A program made the position numbers and the translations under genes. From Phormidium sp. OSCR (GTDB taxonomy: Bacteria; Cyanobacteriota; Cyanobacteriia; Cyanobacteriales; Geitlerinemataceae), in NCBI GenBank assembly GCA_001314905.1, contig LJZT01000007.1, positions 17,453 to 81,452 of the forward strand: 64,000 nucleotides of DNA, read 5' to 3'. Below the pieces are notes generated by a model. That model worked only from the letters and a program-made list of their open reading frames with translations. It made no database searches and had not been told where the DNA came from. Below are positions 45,314 to 53,489 of this stretch, piece by piece. Position 1 is the stretch's first letter; each line of letters opens with the position of its first letter.

Positions 45314-45895
45314 ATGACGCAAATTTTCGGGGACTATTGTGAGGGTGAGCCAAATAGCCCAGAGTTTTTAATTATTGGCTTTTCCCCCAGTTCGGTTCCT
45401 CTGAAACAACGTTGGCGCAATAATGGACTGTCGGCAGATTTTATGGCCGACTATTTGACGACGTTCTTTTTGGGCAATGAGGACAACCCGGCGTCGATGC
45501 GCCGTCAGGCAGAAATAAAGAGTGCGGTGGGGTTCATCGCGAATGAACTTTTGGAAAATGCGATGAAGTTCACCGATGAACGCTCGGCGTTTCCCATTAG
45601 CATTCAATTACAACTTCATCCAAACCATTTGATGTTTTTTACGACCAATAGTGTTGAACCGGAGAAAATTGCTCAGTTTCAAACTTATCTTGAGGAACTC
45701 ACGTCTTGCGATCCGGAGGAAATGTATGTCCGTCAGTTGGAGAAAAATGCCCTAGAGGACACGGGTACCAGTTCTCGTTTGGGATATCTGACGATGATGA
45801 GTGATTACATGGCCCGTTTAGGTTGGAAGTTTGAGACGGTTCAGAAAGATCCTGAAGTTGTTGCGGTGACAACAATGGTTCAGCTTCCGGTTTAA
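45314..45895 (+). CDS. slr1658-type regulator (anti-sigma-like ATPase fold)
   Basis: A 193-residue protein similar to the cyanobacterial slr1658 superfamily. The HATPase-like N box is NELLENAMKFTD (about residues 80-92), and DTGTSSRLGYLTMMSDYM near 155 is a degenerate G-box region. The glycine-rich lid is weak, so ATP binding or kinase activity is uncertain. By analogy with SpoIIAB/RsbW it would bind or phosphorylate the STAS protein encoded next. The ATG at 45314 lies 23 bases after the Amt-phosphatase stop, indicating one transcript. An upstream TTG at 45305 is less likely. Confidence 0.75.
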   Translation: MTQIFGDYCEGEPNSPEFLIIGFSPSSVPLKQRWRNNGLSADFMADYLTTFFLGNEDNPASMRRQAEIKSAVGFIANELLENAMKFTDERSAFPISIQLQLHPNHLMFFTTNSVEPEKIAQFQTYLEELTSCDPEEMYVRQLEKNALEDTGTSSRLGYLTMMSDYMARLGWKFETVQKDPEVVAVTTMVQLPV

Positions 45896-46124
45896 GGAAC
45901 GGTTCCCGACTCCCTTGATCAACTTCGGCTCGGCCCTAGGTCTCGGGCCTGTGGAAGGTTCTCCTAGGGGCGTCCCGCTGGGGTATTCCTGGCCTATTCA
46001 TGGCATAGTAAAGATAGGTCAGCTTAAAGATACCAACTTTGCTAGGTTTGGGGAAGTCGAGGAGGCGATCGCCGCCTCATTCGGTAAAGGAGGGTTTCTC
46101 CTCTGTTCACGTTAACAGTGCATT

Positions 46125-46472
46125 ATGGAAATTAAGACGGACGATTATTGTATTTGCTACGACCCGGAGACGACGACGGTATCCTGTCAAGGTTCACTCC
46201 GACTCAGTGGAATGGCTGAATATGCTCCCATTGCGGAACTTCTCGATGAGGTCGCAAGTCGAGAGCAATCGCCGGTGGTTCTCGATTTACAAGGGCTAGA
46301 ATTTCTCAATAGTTCGGGCATTAGTATGCTCTCGAAATTTGTGATTAAGGTTCGCCATAAAAAAACTGTGACGATGATTGTCCGTGGCTCGAAAGGGATT
46401 CCCTGGCAAGGAAAATCTTTGAAAAATTTACAACGGTTAATGCCATCTCTCACCCTAGAATGGGACGAGTAG
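46125..46472 (+). CDS. slr1659-type STAS-domain regulator (anti-sigma antagonist-like)
   Basis: A 115-residue single-domain protein. VVLDLQGLEFLNSSGISMLSKF is the STAS signature, with the conserved phosphorylatable serine in NSSGI (about residue 63), as in SpoIIAA and RsbV. It matches the cyanobacterial slr1659 superfamily. It should be the switch substrate: phosphorylated by an anti-sigma-like kinase and dephosphorylated by PP2C phosphatases. It follows the slr1658-type gene after 229 bp. That gap contains two CCTAGG palindromes and a GAGG-CGATCG hairpin-like site, so it may have its own promoter. Confidence 0.82.
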   Translation: MEIKTDDYCICYDPETTTVSCQGSLRLSGMAEYAPIAELLDEVASREQSPVVLDLQGLEFLNSSGISMLSKFVIKVRHKKTVTMIVRGSKGIPWQGKSLKNLQRLMPSLTLEWDE

Positions 46473-46568
46473 GTCGAAACCCAGCAACTCTGATTGAGTT
46501 GCCCTTGGAAAATCTCTCATCACAGTGATACGATGGGGGTCTGTCTAAGATTAGACAACCCTGGGGCA

Positions 46569-48197
46569 ATGTCCCGTCATGATCGCATTCAGTTAACTCA
46601 CCATTTACCTCTGGCTATGTTTTGGGCTGATAAAATTGCCGCAAGTACGCAAGGCGACAGCGTCGTCAACGATTCCAAAACCCCTTCAGGACGGGTTCAT
46701 GTGGGGTCGTTGCGAGGCGTGATTGTCCATGACACCATTTATCGGGCCTTGAAGCGTGCCAATAAACCGGTGAGGTTCCTCTATGGGATTGATGACTATG
46801 ATGCCCTCGATGGGATTCCGGCCTATCTCGATGGCAACCGCTTCGGGGACTATCTTGGACAGCCGCTGTGTAATGTCCCCTCCCCTGGTGAGGGTGCGAG
46901 TGACTACGCGAAATACTACAGTGGTGAGTTTTTTCAGGTCTTTGAAGAACTTGGGGTGCGTCCAGAAATCTACTATCTACGAGATCTCTACCGTCAAGGC
47001 CGCTTAAACTCTTATATTGACACCTTTCTCCAAAAGGCTCACTTGGTTCGAGAGGCCTATAAACAGGTCAGTGGCGCCGAACGGGCCGAAAATTGGTATC
47101 CCTTCCATCCCATTTGTGAGAACTGCGGCAAAATCGCCACGACTGTCGTTAGTGATTACAACGGCAAGGAGGTCTTTTATACCTGTAAACCTGATGCCAT
47201 GAGCTATGTCAAAGGCTGTGGCCATTCCGGTTGGGTGTCTCCGTTTGATGGAAACGGTAAACTGCCCTGGAAGGTCGAATGGGTGGCTAAATGGGATTTG
47301 TTAGGAGTTACGATTGAGTTGGCGGGGAAAGATCACTCGCAAAAAGGCGGTTCTCGGGATGTGGCGAACGCCATTTATCGCAAAGTTTTTGATAAACGGC
47401 CGCCCTTCCATTCTCCGTATGAGTTTATCCTGGTGGGAGGAACCAAAATGAGTTCCTCGAAAGGAGTCGGGGCCAGTGCGCGGGAGGTGGCCAACCTGCT
47501 ACCGCCGCAGTTGTTGCGCTTTTTGATGTTACGAACTCAGCCGAAAACGGCGATTAATTTCTCGCCGAACTATGAAACCATCACGCGGCTATTTCGGGAT
47601 TATGACACGGCGATCGAGAAGTATGGCCGCCTTAGTACTCAGGACCAACAGGGGGATTTGAGTAAGGATTTACTGGCCCTGCTGTATTCGCAACTTGATG
47701 ATCAGATTGAGCCTTATCATCCGTTCGATTTTAGTACCCTAATTTCCTTGCTACAAGTGCCTCATCTCGATATTGAGGCGGAGGTTCACAAACGCAGTGA
47801 ACAGCCGCTAACGGAACGAGATCAGCAGGTGGTGCGTCAGCGGATTGAGGTAGCTCAAAAGTGGCTGGACGATTACGCAGATCCTGAAGAAAAACTCATT
47901 TTATATGTTGATGAGATTCCGCCATCGGTAGAGGGTTTAGAGGAGGCCCAACGTCGGTATTTAGGGGAGTTGGCGACGCGCCTTGACAGCTTAGAGGCTT
48001 GGGATGGGGAAACACTGCAAACAGAGATTTTTACCACCACCAAGCTGCTGGAACTACCGCCGAAACAGGCGTTCCCAGCGCTCTATCATAGCTTTTTAGG
48101 CAAGGAACGAGGACCCAAGGCGGGAAATCTCCTCTCCTATCTCGATCGCCCCTTTGTGGTGCAGCGACTGCGGGATGTGGCTCAAGGACAGAATTAA
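46569..48197 (+). CDS. lysS: Class I lysine--tRNA ligase
   Basis: A 542-residue class I lysyl-tRNA synthetase (LysRS1 type, sometimes called lysK), not the usual class II enzyme. The Rossmann signature is PSGRVHVGS (HIGH-equivalent, about residue 39) and the KMSKS loop is TKMSSSKG (about residue 292). Internal zinc-type cysteines (CENCGKIATTVV, then CKPDAMSYVKGCGHSGWVSP) fit the family. The C-terminal helical domain is complete. I chose the ATG at 46569 because the protein then begins at the conserved RIQLTHHLPLAMFWADKIA; an ATG at 46533 is possible. It charges tRNA-Lys in the cytosol. Confidence 0.92.
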   Translation: MSRHDRIQLTHHLPLAMFWADKIAASTQGDSVVNDSKTPSGRVHVGSLRGVIVHDTIYRALKRANKPVRFLYGIDDYDALDGIPAYLDGNRFGDYLGQPLCNVPSPGEGASDYAKYYSGEFFQVFEELGVRPEIYYLRDLYRQGRLNSYIDTFLQKAHLVREAYKQVSGAERAENWYPFHPICENCGKIATTVVSDYNGKEVFYTCKPDAMSYVKGCGHSGWVSPFDGNGKLPWKVEWVAKWDLLGVTIELAGKDHSQKGGSRDVANAIYRKVFDKRPPFHSPYEFILVGGTKMSSSKGVGASAREVANLLPPQLLRFLMLRTQPKTAINFSPNYETITRLFRDYDTAIEKYGRLSTQDQQGDLSKDLLALLYSQLDDQIEPYHPFDFSTLISLLQVPHLDIEAEVHKRSEQPLTERDQQVVRQRIEVAQKWLDDYADPEEKLILYVDEIPPSVEGLEEAQRRYLGELATRLDSLEAWDGETLQTEIFTTTKLLELPPKQAFPALYHSFLGKERGPKAGNLLSYLDRPFVVQRLRDVAQGQN

Positions 48198-48285
48198 GGA
48201 GACGGTAAGGTTCTGGCTGAGGCTGGGATCAATCCGGTTCATTGGTCAAGGTTTGGGTATAGGTAACGTGACAACAGGACAAAGG

Positions 48286-48888
48286 ATGGTGACAAAGGTG
48301 TTGAGTCTGTCCCGATTAACTTCAGTCCGACGTTATCGCGGTTACGGCGGCCGCTGTGTGCTTATGGTTTTGACCGTTTTGGTTTTAGCGAGTTGTTCGA
48401 TCGATGGCGAGAACTCGTCGGCGGTGGATGTGGCGGATTCTCCGACTCCTGAGCCTACCACGACTCCGGCGAATGCGTCTTCGCAACTCGGACAACGGTT
48501 GCCGATTGAGGCTTATGTTTGGCTGGGCGATCGCCGCCTGGAGTTAGAGGTGGCCCGCACGCCGCAGCAACAGGCTATGGGGTTGATGTACCGAGAGGAA
48601 CTCCCGGACGATCGCGGGATGGTGTTTCCCTTCAATCCTCCCCGGCCGGTCAGTTTCTGGATGAAGAATGTCCGCATCCATTTGGACATGATTTTTCTGT
48701 TGGAGGGGGAAGTCGTCGGTTTGGCTGAAGATGTCCCTCCCTGTGAAACGGTGGCCGCTCGCTGTCCGACGTACGGGCCTGGGGATGATGTTCTGGTAGA
48801 TGCGGTGATTGAATTACGCGGGGGCCGGGCCGCTGAGTTAGGGATTGAGGTGGGCGATCGCCTGGAGGTAGTTCGGGATGAGTCCTAG
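48286..48888 (+). CDS. DUF192-family lipoprotein
   Basis: About 200 residues. The signal peptide ends in the lipobox VLASC, so the mature protein is lipid-anchored. After a Thr/Pro-rich linker comes a DUF192 domain (about 85-195): LEVARTPQQQAMGLMYREELPDDRGMVF, FWMKNVRIHLDMIFL and CPTYGPGDDVLVDAVIELRGG. DUF192 proteins are small beta-rich periplasmic or secreted proteins of unknown function. The start could also be GTG at 48268, six codons upstream. It follows the lysyl-tRNA synthetase after 88 bp. Confidence 0.88.
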   Translation: MVTKVLSLSRLTSVRRYRGYGGRCVLMVLTVLVLASCSIDGENSSAVDVADSPTPEPTTTPANASSQLGQRLPIEAYVWLGDRRLELEVARTPQQQAMGLMYREELPDDRGMVFPFNPPRPVSFWMKNVRIHLDMIFLLEGEVVGLAEDVPPCETVAARCPTYGPGDDVLVDAVIELRGGRAAELGIEVGDRLEVVRDES

Positions 48889-49236
48889 GGGCGATCGTTA
48901 AATGTTTGTAAAAATGTTGCCCTTGTATCCATTCAACGCTATGAAACTCTGTTAGGGTGGTGGCTTAGCGATCGCTGCATCGGGGTGGTGATGGTGAGTC
49001 ATCCCAGAATGGAGTGACTGGGGTGAGTTGAGAGCGGCGGACATCCGAGGTAGCCAGTTTGTTAACTGTTCAATGCTCTCGGGGGGGAAACCGACGACGG
49101 CTGGTTCGGGTTAAGCCGCCTGATGCAGCCAGCTTACAAGCTGGCCCGCGAATCGGTGGATTCGGGCAATGTGCGTCCGATAATACCCCTAGTTTATGTG
49201 AGATATCGGTGATCATCAAAGGGGGGCAATTGAGTC
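48889..49236. other. Intergenic region with two adjacent hairpins, no gene
   Basis: 348 bp. CCAGCTTACAAGCTGG (49129-49144) is a 7-bp stem with a 2-nt loop. It is immediately followed by CCCGcgAATC-ggtg-GATTCGGG (49145-49166), a second stem with a bulge. Together they could form a terminator or a structured RNA. A GGGGGG run at 49221-49226 lies 10 bases before the next start codon and may act as Shine-Dalgarno. Confidence 0.45.
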
Positions 49237-49428
49237 ATGGGAGCAACACGACAACGACAGTTTATTGACTTTTTGCAAGAGGAGTTATCCCTCTCGCCAG
49301 ACTCGATCGCGATCGCTTTACGTCGTCGAGATACGGATGTCGGACCGTTGCCGATGATTCTCTGGAAGTATGGCTTTGTCACCCTGGATGAATTATCTCA
49401 GATTTACGATTGGTTGGAAGCGGTTTAA
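49237..49428 (+). CDS. DUF2949-family small protein
   Basis: A 63-residue protein with the cyanobacterial DUF2949 pattern: an N-terminal FIDFLQEELSLSPDSIAIALRR helix pair and a C-terminal PMILWKYGFVTLDELSQIYDWLE. A paralogue at 58882-59073 is clearly similar (FLQDDLSVPSNSIDLALR, PMVLWQYGLISLEQLDRIFDWLE). The function is unknown; the helical fold with a conserved Trp-Tyr-Gly turn suggests protein-protein contacts. It lies next to, but on the opposite strand from, the decayed toxin-antitoxin genes. Confidence 0.8.
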   Translation: MGATRQRQFIDFLQEELSLSPDSIAIALRRRDTDVGPLPMILWKYGFVTLDELSQIYDWLEAV

Positions 49429-49475
49429 TCAAGCCGTGGTTTCTTGAATGAGGGTATCTTCGGAGTATTCGGCAC

Positions 49476-49768
49476 TCATGGGCGATCGGGTAAGTGAGGG
49501 GCGAGTTGGCGGGCAAGCTGGGGCAAATCATTCATCGCGACTTGCCACAGAAAATCGAGATCCACGCGATCGCACTGATGAAGTATGATGTCTTGAATTC
49601 CGATGATCTGACTCCAGCGAATGTGACTGAGTTCGTTGCGAGCATCATCGGACAGGCGGCGGGCAGCTTCACCGACAATTTCGAGGCGGCGAACGATCGC
49701 ATCTTGTAGCATTCTATCCTGTTCCACTTCGGACTGGGTTTTGTCACTGAGGTACTGCGGTCAGTCAT
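49476..49768 (-). pseudogene. Degraded HepT-like toxin gene (DUF86)
   Basis: The readable part, from a GTG at 49727, gives LQDAIVRRLEIVGEAARRLSDD then RWSQIIGIQDIILHQCDRVDLDFLW, clearly HepT/DUF86. Upstream in the same frame YLSDKTQSEVEQD is still recognisable before an in-frame TGA. The likely original ATG (49766-49768) overlaps the stop of the upstream nucleotidyltransferase remnant in an ATGA motif. It is out of frame with the rest, so a frameshifting deletion has removed roughly 30 N-terminal residues. The catalytic RNase motif R-x4-H, normally GLRDILIH, reads GIQDIILH here: the Arg codon has become CAA at 49593-49595. Confidence 0.8.
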
Positions 49769-50124
49769 GATTCAGGATAAAAGGATTGAGCGGTTCCGAG
49801 GATAGCAGCGCGACGGATGGGATTGTGACTCTGTTCGATCGCTCGGCGAGTGACCAGATCGACAGGGCGATTATCAAACAAGAGACTCAGTTGTCATTCG
49901 ATACTATCCAGGTCAAAAAAGGTGATACGAGCCGTATCAGCAAAAGTGACCAATAAATCGATATCACTATCGGGGCAAAAGTCGTCCCGCAAGACGGAAC
50001 CGAAGAGTTCGAGTTTGGTAATCTGCCAGCGATCGCACAGGTCCCTGAGTTGTTGGCGATCGACCGTGAGATTGGGACGTAGGGCGATCGCCGTCTGAGA
50101 GAGATTGGGATTGGTTGGGGTCAT
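49765..50124 (-). pseudogene. MntA-like nucleotidyltransferase (antitoxin) with in-frame TGA
   Basis: From the ATG at 50124 the first 76 codons encode a minimal nucleotidyltransferase with ELFGSVLRDDFCPDSDIDLLV, the G-S-x10-D-x-D catalytic motif. A TGA at 49894-49896 interrupts the frame after FFDLDSIE. Reading through gives QLSLLFDNRPVDLVTRRAIE and HNPIRRAAILGTA, the expected C-terminal half, ending in TGA at 49765-49767. The premature stop removes the C-terminal strand and helices. In MntA/HepT modules the nucleotidyltransferase neutralises HepT by AMPylation, so the pair would be non-functional. The start overlaps the end of a third remnant by ATGA. Confidence 0.85.
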
Positions 50125-50261
50125 CGCAACTCCTCCGAAATGTGATTAACTTCTGCGAGAATACGATCGCCGATATGAGGTTTGAGACCGTCTCTCATCA
50201 CCAAATCGACCTTGACACCAAGGCGATCGCTCAGTTCATGTTCCAATTGGCAAAAGGTCAG
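50121..50261 (-). pseudogene. C-terminal remnant of another MNT-type nucleotidyltransferase
   Basis: A 46-codon stretch ending in TGA at 50121-50123 encodes LTFCQLEHELSDRLGVKVDLV and then RDGLKPHIGDRILAEVNHI. This is the typical C-terminal segment of minimal nucleotidyltransferases (KVDLV, LKP, I-L-x-E). There is no start codon or catalytic G-S-D-x-D region; an in-frame TGA precedes it near 50268. Its stop overlaps the ATG of the next remnant. It abuts the end of the intact nucleotidyltransferase gene, so a deletion probably joined two tandem genes. Confidence 0.7.
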
Positions 50262-50572
50262 AAGTCCAAGTCATAAATCTGTAACGCCTCTCGTAAAACA
50301 CGATCGCGAAAATACCCACTCAACTCAGCCGGAGTTCGCAGATCAACCCGTCGCCGTAATTGCTGCGTTAAGCGATCCTCCATCTCCACCAACTTCCAAA
50401 ACCCCGGAACACATCCCGGCTTAAACTCCACCAACACATCCACATCGCTGTGTGGTGTAAAATCCTCTCGCAACACCGAACCAAACAGAGACAAACGGGA
50501 CACACCATAGCGTAAACAAAACGCCTCGATCGCCTCTAACGACACCGCGATCGGTAACTCCGAAATCGTCAT
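50258..50572 (-). CDS. MntA-like minimal nucleotidyltransferase, apparently intact
   Basis: A 104-residue nucleotidyltransferase-fold protein. The catalytic motif is LFGSVLREDFTPHSDVDVLVEF (G-S-x10-D-x-D), followed by FWKLVEMEDRLTQQLRRRVDLRTP, which supplies the third carboxylate, and a C-terminal helix. It is full length for the family. Such proteins normally pair with a downstream HepT gene. Here the downstream DNA holds only nucleotidyltransferase remnants and a decayed hepT, so it may be an orphan antitoxin. Whether it is expressed is unknown. Confidence 0.82.
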   Translation of the reverse strand: MTISELPIAVSLEAIEAFCLRYGVSRLSLFGSVLREDFTPHSDVDVLVEFKPGCVPGFWKLVEMEDRLTQQLRRRVDLRTPAELSGYFRDRVLREALQIYDLDF

Positions 50573-50619
50573 CTCCTCATCTCCTCAACAGTTAAACCTC
50601 CCCAAACTCCCCGGGGTAA

Positions 50620-50638
50620 GGGCGAACACCGTTCGCCC
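50620..50638. other. Hairpin GGGCGAAC-acc-GTTCGCCC
   Basis: A perfect 8-bp stem with a 3-nt loop lies between the orphan nucleotidyltransferase and the aminopeptidase gene. It resembles the GGGGCGAA palindrome at 14391-14412, including the CTAC that follows, which suggests a dispersed family. Confidence 0.6.
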
Positions 50639-50647
50639 CTACCGAGA

Positions 50648-50673
50648 ATGGCCCGTCAGAAAGACTGGGCCAT
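50648..50673 (-). terminator. Terminator-like hairpin after the aminopeptidase gene
   Basis: On the minus strand ATGGCCCAGTC and GACGGGCCAT pair with one bulge around a short T-rich loop, about 18 bases past the aminopeptidase stop codon. No strong T run follows, so the assignment is tentative. Confidence 0.5.
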
Positions 50674-50690
50674 CCACAAGAACCGGGCCA

Positions 50691-53270
50691 TTACGACTTG
50701 TCCGATTTCGCCTCCAAAGCCTCCAGACGACTGAGAAGATCTCGATTGAGTTTCTTCATCTTGTCCAACTCCCGACGCAGGCCCGTCACCGCCTTGTCCG
50801 TTCCGATGTTTTTCTCCACCGCCTCGATCGCCTCCTCAGCCACCCGAACAATGCGGCCATCAGCCGTTTGTTCAGCAATCCCTTGTAGAATCGCGATCGC
50901 CCCCGAGGTTTCCATCGACTTCAACGCCACCACCACCGAACGTTGGCTTAAGAAGAAGTCCTCCCGGGCCAACTGTTCCAAACGAGTGAGAATGCGATCG
51001 ACATCTGCCGGCGACTGTCCCGTCGAAACCGTCCCCAGGGCGCGAATCGCCCCTAAACGCAAGGCTTGGGGAACCGTGTCAGCGGTGTACTCCAGAATCA
51101 GATCCAGGGCATCCTGGCGAGTTTTGAACTGACTCAACCCGGCGATCGCCCCTAAACGAACGACCTCATTCCAACCGGCTTTTGTCTCTAAGACTGATCG
51201 CAAATGGGCGATCGCTTTTTCCGGTTTCGGTTTCCCGTCAGGGAGTTTGGCTGCAATCATCCCCAACGCCTTCGCCGCCGCTGCTTCAACCCGATAACTA
51301 GCGTCGCCTTGCTTAACAATCGACTTCACCGCCTTATAACTGGCCCGAGTTTTCACCTTCGCCAAGCCGTTCACCACCGCCCGACGGACGCGGGAATCCT
51401 CATCTTGTAATCCTGCTAACAACCCCTCAAAAGCTTGGTCAAGGTTGATTTTAGCCAACTGACCCGCTATCTCCACTCGTACCCCCCAAAATGGCTCGGA
51501 TTTGAGGGCTTTCGCCAAGGCTTCCACCGCCGCTAAACTGCCCTCTTTCGCCAGGGCTTCAGCGGCATAAATCCGGGAAATGGGGTCATCATCTTCAGTT
51601 AACTGGGCGATGAGATTGGGGAGAGGATACTTGAGTTTTAGGGTTTTGAGAACCGTATTCCCCACATCAAAGGTGACATAATGGGGCTTGCGAGGGAGGG
51701 CGAAATAAAAGGTCTGTTCCGCGTCACAGAGATGGACAGTCATTCGTTGGGCGGTGTCGTCTTCGTAACCAAAGGCGATAGGAACATGGAGGTCAAATAG
51801 ATTGCGATCGTAGAGAGTATTTCCGTCTTTTGCTTGCGTTTGTTTGACGGTCACTTTAGCAATGTTGCCCTCTTTGTCCCAACTGTAACTCACCTCAAAA
51901 TCAGGATGCCCCCCTCGGAACACATATTGGTCAAACAACCCTTGTAAATTGCGTCCTGTGGCTTCAGAAATTGCCCGCAACAAATCAACCGTTCCCACCG
52001 TCGAATGAGCATTTTGATTAACAAAATGGGCGATCGCCTTAAAGAACAACGCCTCACCCAACTCACACCGCAGCATATGATAGACACAAGCCCCCTTCTC
52101 ATAAATGTGGCTATCATACAACTCAATCGGTTCTCGATAGACATTGGTGACAATGGGGCGACGGTAGCGGCGTTTATCTTCATCGAGATAGCTGCGGGCT
52201 TCTTGCAACAGATAATAAGCCCCATCATCGTGACTATATTCATACTCCGTCCACAAGACTTCAGCATAGGAGGCCATCCCCTCCTTAATCCAAGCCTGAG
52301 ACCAATGTTCAATCACCAATAAATCGCCAAACCATTGGTGGGCTAATTCATGGGCCACCAGGCTTTCACTGCGGTCATTGTCGATCGCCGCCCGTTCATC
52401 GAGGAGACAGCGATCAGTTAAAAGTGTCGTTGAGGTGTTTTCCATCCCCCCAAAAATGAAGTCAGCCACACAGACTTGAGCATATTTGGGATAAGGATAC
52501 TCGTAACCAAAAGCATTACTAAAAAACTCCACCATTCGTGGCGTTTTGCCCAGAGTGCGTTTGCCATCTTCGAGGCGATCGCGTTCCACATAATAGGTGA
52601 TGGGTTTCCCATTCCATTCATCGCGAATCTCGGCAAAACGCCCCACCGCCAAGGTCATCAAATAGGTTGGATGAACTTGAGTTTGTTGCCAATGATAAAT
52701 CTTCTCCTGACCCTCATCTTCAGTCCTGAGGAGAACGCCATTAGAAATCGCGAGGAAGTCTTGGGGAACGCGGACACGAATTTCCGACGTCGCCAGTTGT
52801 CCAGGATAGTCAAAACAGGGAAACCAAAACCGAGAATCTTCATCTTCCCCTTGAGTCCAAACCTGAGTCGGTTTATGGGGTTCCGCCTCCGTTGGCCCCA
52901 CAAAATATAAGCCCCGTCGAGGCTGTTTAACACTGTAGTCAATTTTAAGGAGTAGGGGCTGATCCGGGCTGGTGGGGTCATCCAAATCAATGGTGAGAGT
53001 CTCGCCGTCAGCCGAAAAGGACTGGGGGCGATCGTTGATTTCAACGTCTTTAATCTGGAGTTGAGCCGCATCGAGTTGTAGCTGAGTAATCCCGCCACGA
53101 ATGGGTCGCAAATGGATATGACAAGTTCCCGAAAATCGCTTTTTGGGGATATTTAAAACTAAATCGAGGAAAATATGTTCGACTTGTCCGGGACGATCTG
53201 GGGTGTAGTGAGGACGTGCGCCGGGGAGTTCAAAGGCGTTGGTGTTCGTGTCAAAGTAGAAGTTGGACAT
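50691..53270 (-). CDS. M1-family metalloaminopeptidase with C-terminal HEAT-like repeats
   Basis: An 859-residue zinc aminopeptidase. The exopeptidase motif FGGMENTST (about residue 280) and the zinc site HELAHQWFGD (about 307), followed by WIKEGMASYAE, are intact. The N-terminal beta domain and catalytic domain fill residues 1 to about 450. The rest contains HEAT-like helical repeats (about 560-830, for example VRRAVVNGLAKVKT and LGAIAGLSQFKTRQDALDLI) and a short coiled coil at the end. The repeat tail distinguishes it from PepN and probably forms a protein-binding solenoid. I chose the ATG at 53270 (MSNFYFDTNTNAFELPG). It has no signal peptide, so it is cytosolic. Confidence 0.92.
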   Translation of the reverse strand: MSNFYFDTNTNAFELPGARPHYTPDRPGQVEHIFLDLVLNIPKKRFSGTCHIHLRPIRGGITQLQLDAAQLQIKDVEINDRPQSFSADGETLTIDLDDPTSPDQPLLLKIDYSVKQPRRGLYFVGPTEAEPHKPTQVWTQGEDEDSRFWFPCFDYPGQLATSEIRVRVPQDFLAISNGVLLRTEDEGQEKIYHWQQTQVHPTYLMTLAVGRFAEIRDEWNGKPITYYVERDRLEDGKRTLGKTPRMVEFFSNAFGYEYPYPKYAQVCVADFIFGGMENTSTTLLTDRCLLDERAAIDNDRSESLVAHELAHQWFGDLLVIEHWSQAWIKEGMASYAEVLWTEYEYSHDDGAYYLLQEARSYLDEDKRRYRRPIVTNVYREPIELYDSHIYEKGACVYHMLRCELGEALFFKAIAHFVNQNAHSTVGTVDLLRAISEATGRNLQGLFDQYVFRGGHPDFEVSYSWDKEGNIAKVTVKQTQAKDGNTLYDRNLFDLHVPIAFGYEDDTAQRMTVHLCDAEQTFYFALPRKPHYVTFDVGNTVLKTLKLKYPLPNLIAQLTEDDDPISRIYAAEALAKEGSLAAVEALAKALKSEPFWGVRVEIAGQLAKINLDQAFEGLLAGLQDEDSRVRRAVVNGLAKVKTRASYKAVKSIVKQGDASYRVEAAAAKALGMIAAKLPDGKPKPEKAIAHLRSVLETKAGWNEVVRLGAIAGLSQFKTRQDALDLILEYTADTVPQALRLGAIRALGTVSTGQSPADVDRILTRLEQLAREDFFLSQRSVVVALKSMETSGAIAILQGIAEQTADGRIVRVAEEAIEAVEKNIGTDKAVTGLRRELDKMKKLNRDLLSRLEALEAKSDKS

Positions 53271-53489
53271 AATGCAGGTTAAGGACAAAATCAGGCGCAG
53301 AACGTGAACAGGTTATGGTAGGGGTGCAACGATCGCCCCAGCGGTGTAACGGGTTCCTTGTGGGGTGGCGATCGCCCCCTATCCCTAGTTTACTGACTGC
53401 CGGGCCGACTGGGTCCATCTCAGGAGTCAGCCATTGGCCCCAGAGTCGGGTGGTTAGCTGAACCAAGTCGCTAGAAAAAGAGGTCTTCA

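Noticed and set aside
49532..49768. 78-codon minus-strand frame starting at the original hepT ATG
   Set aside because: After the first few codons it is out of frame with the recognisable HepT sequence; it is the frameshifted remnant, not a new gene.
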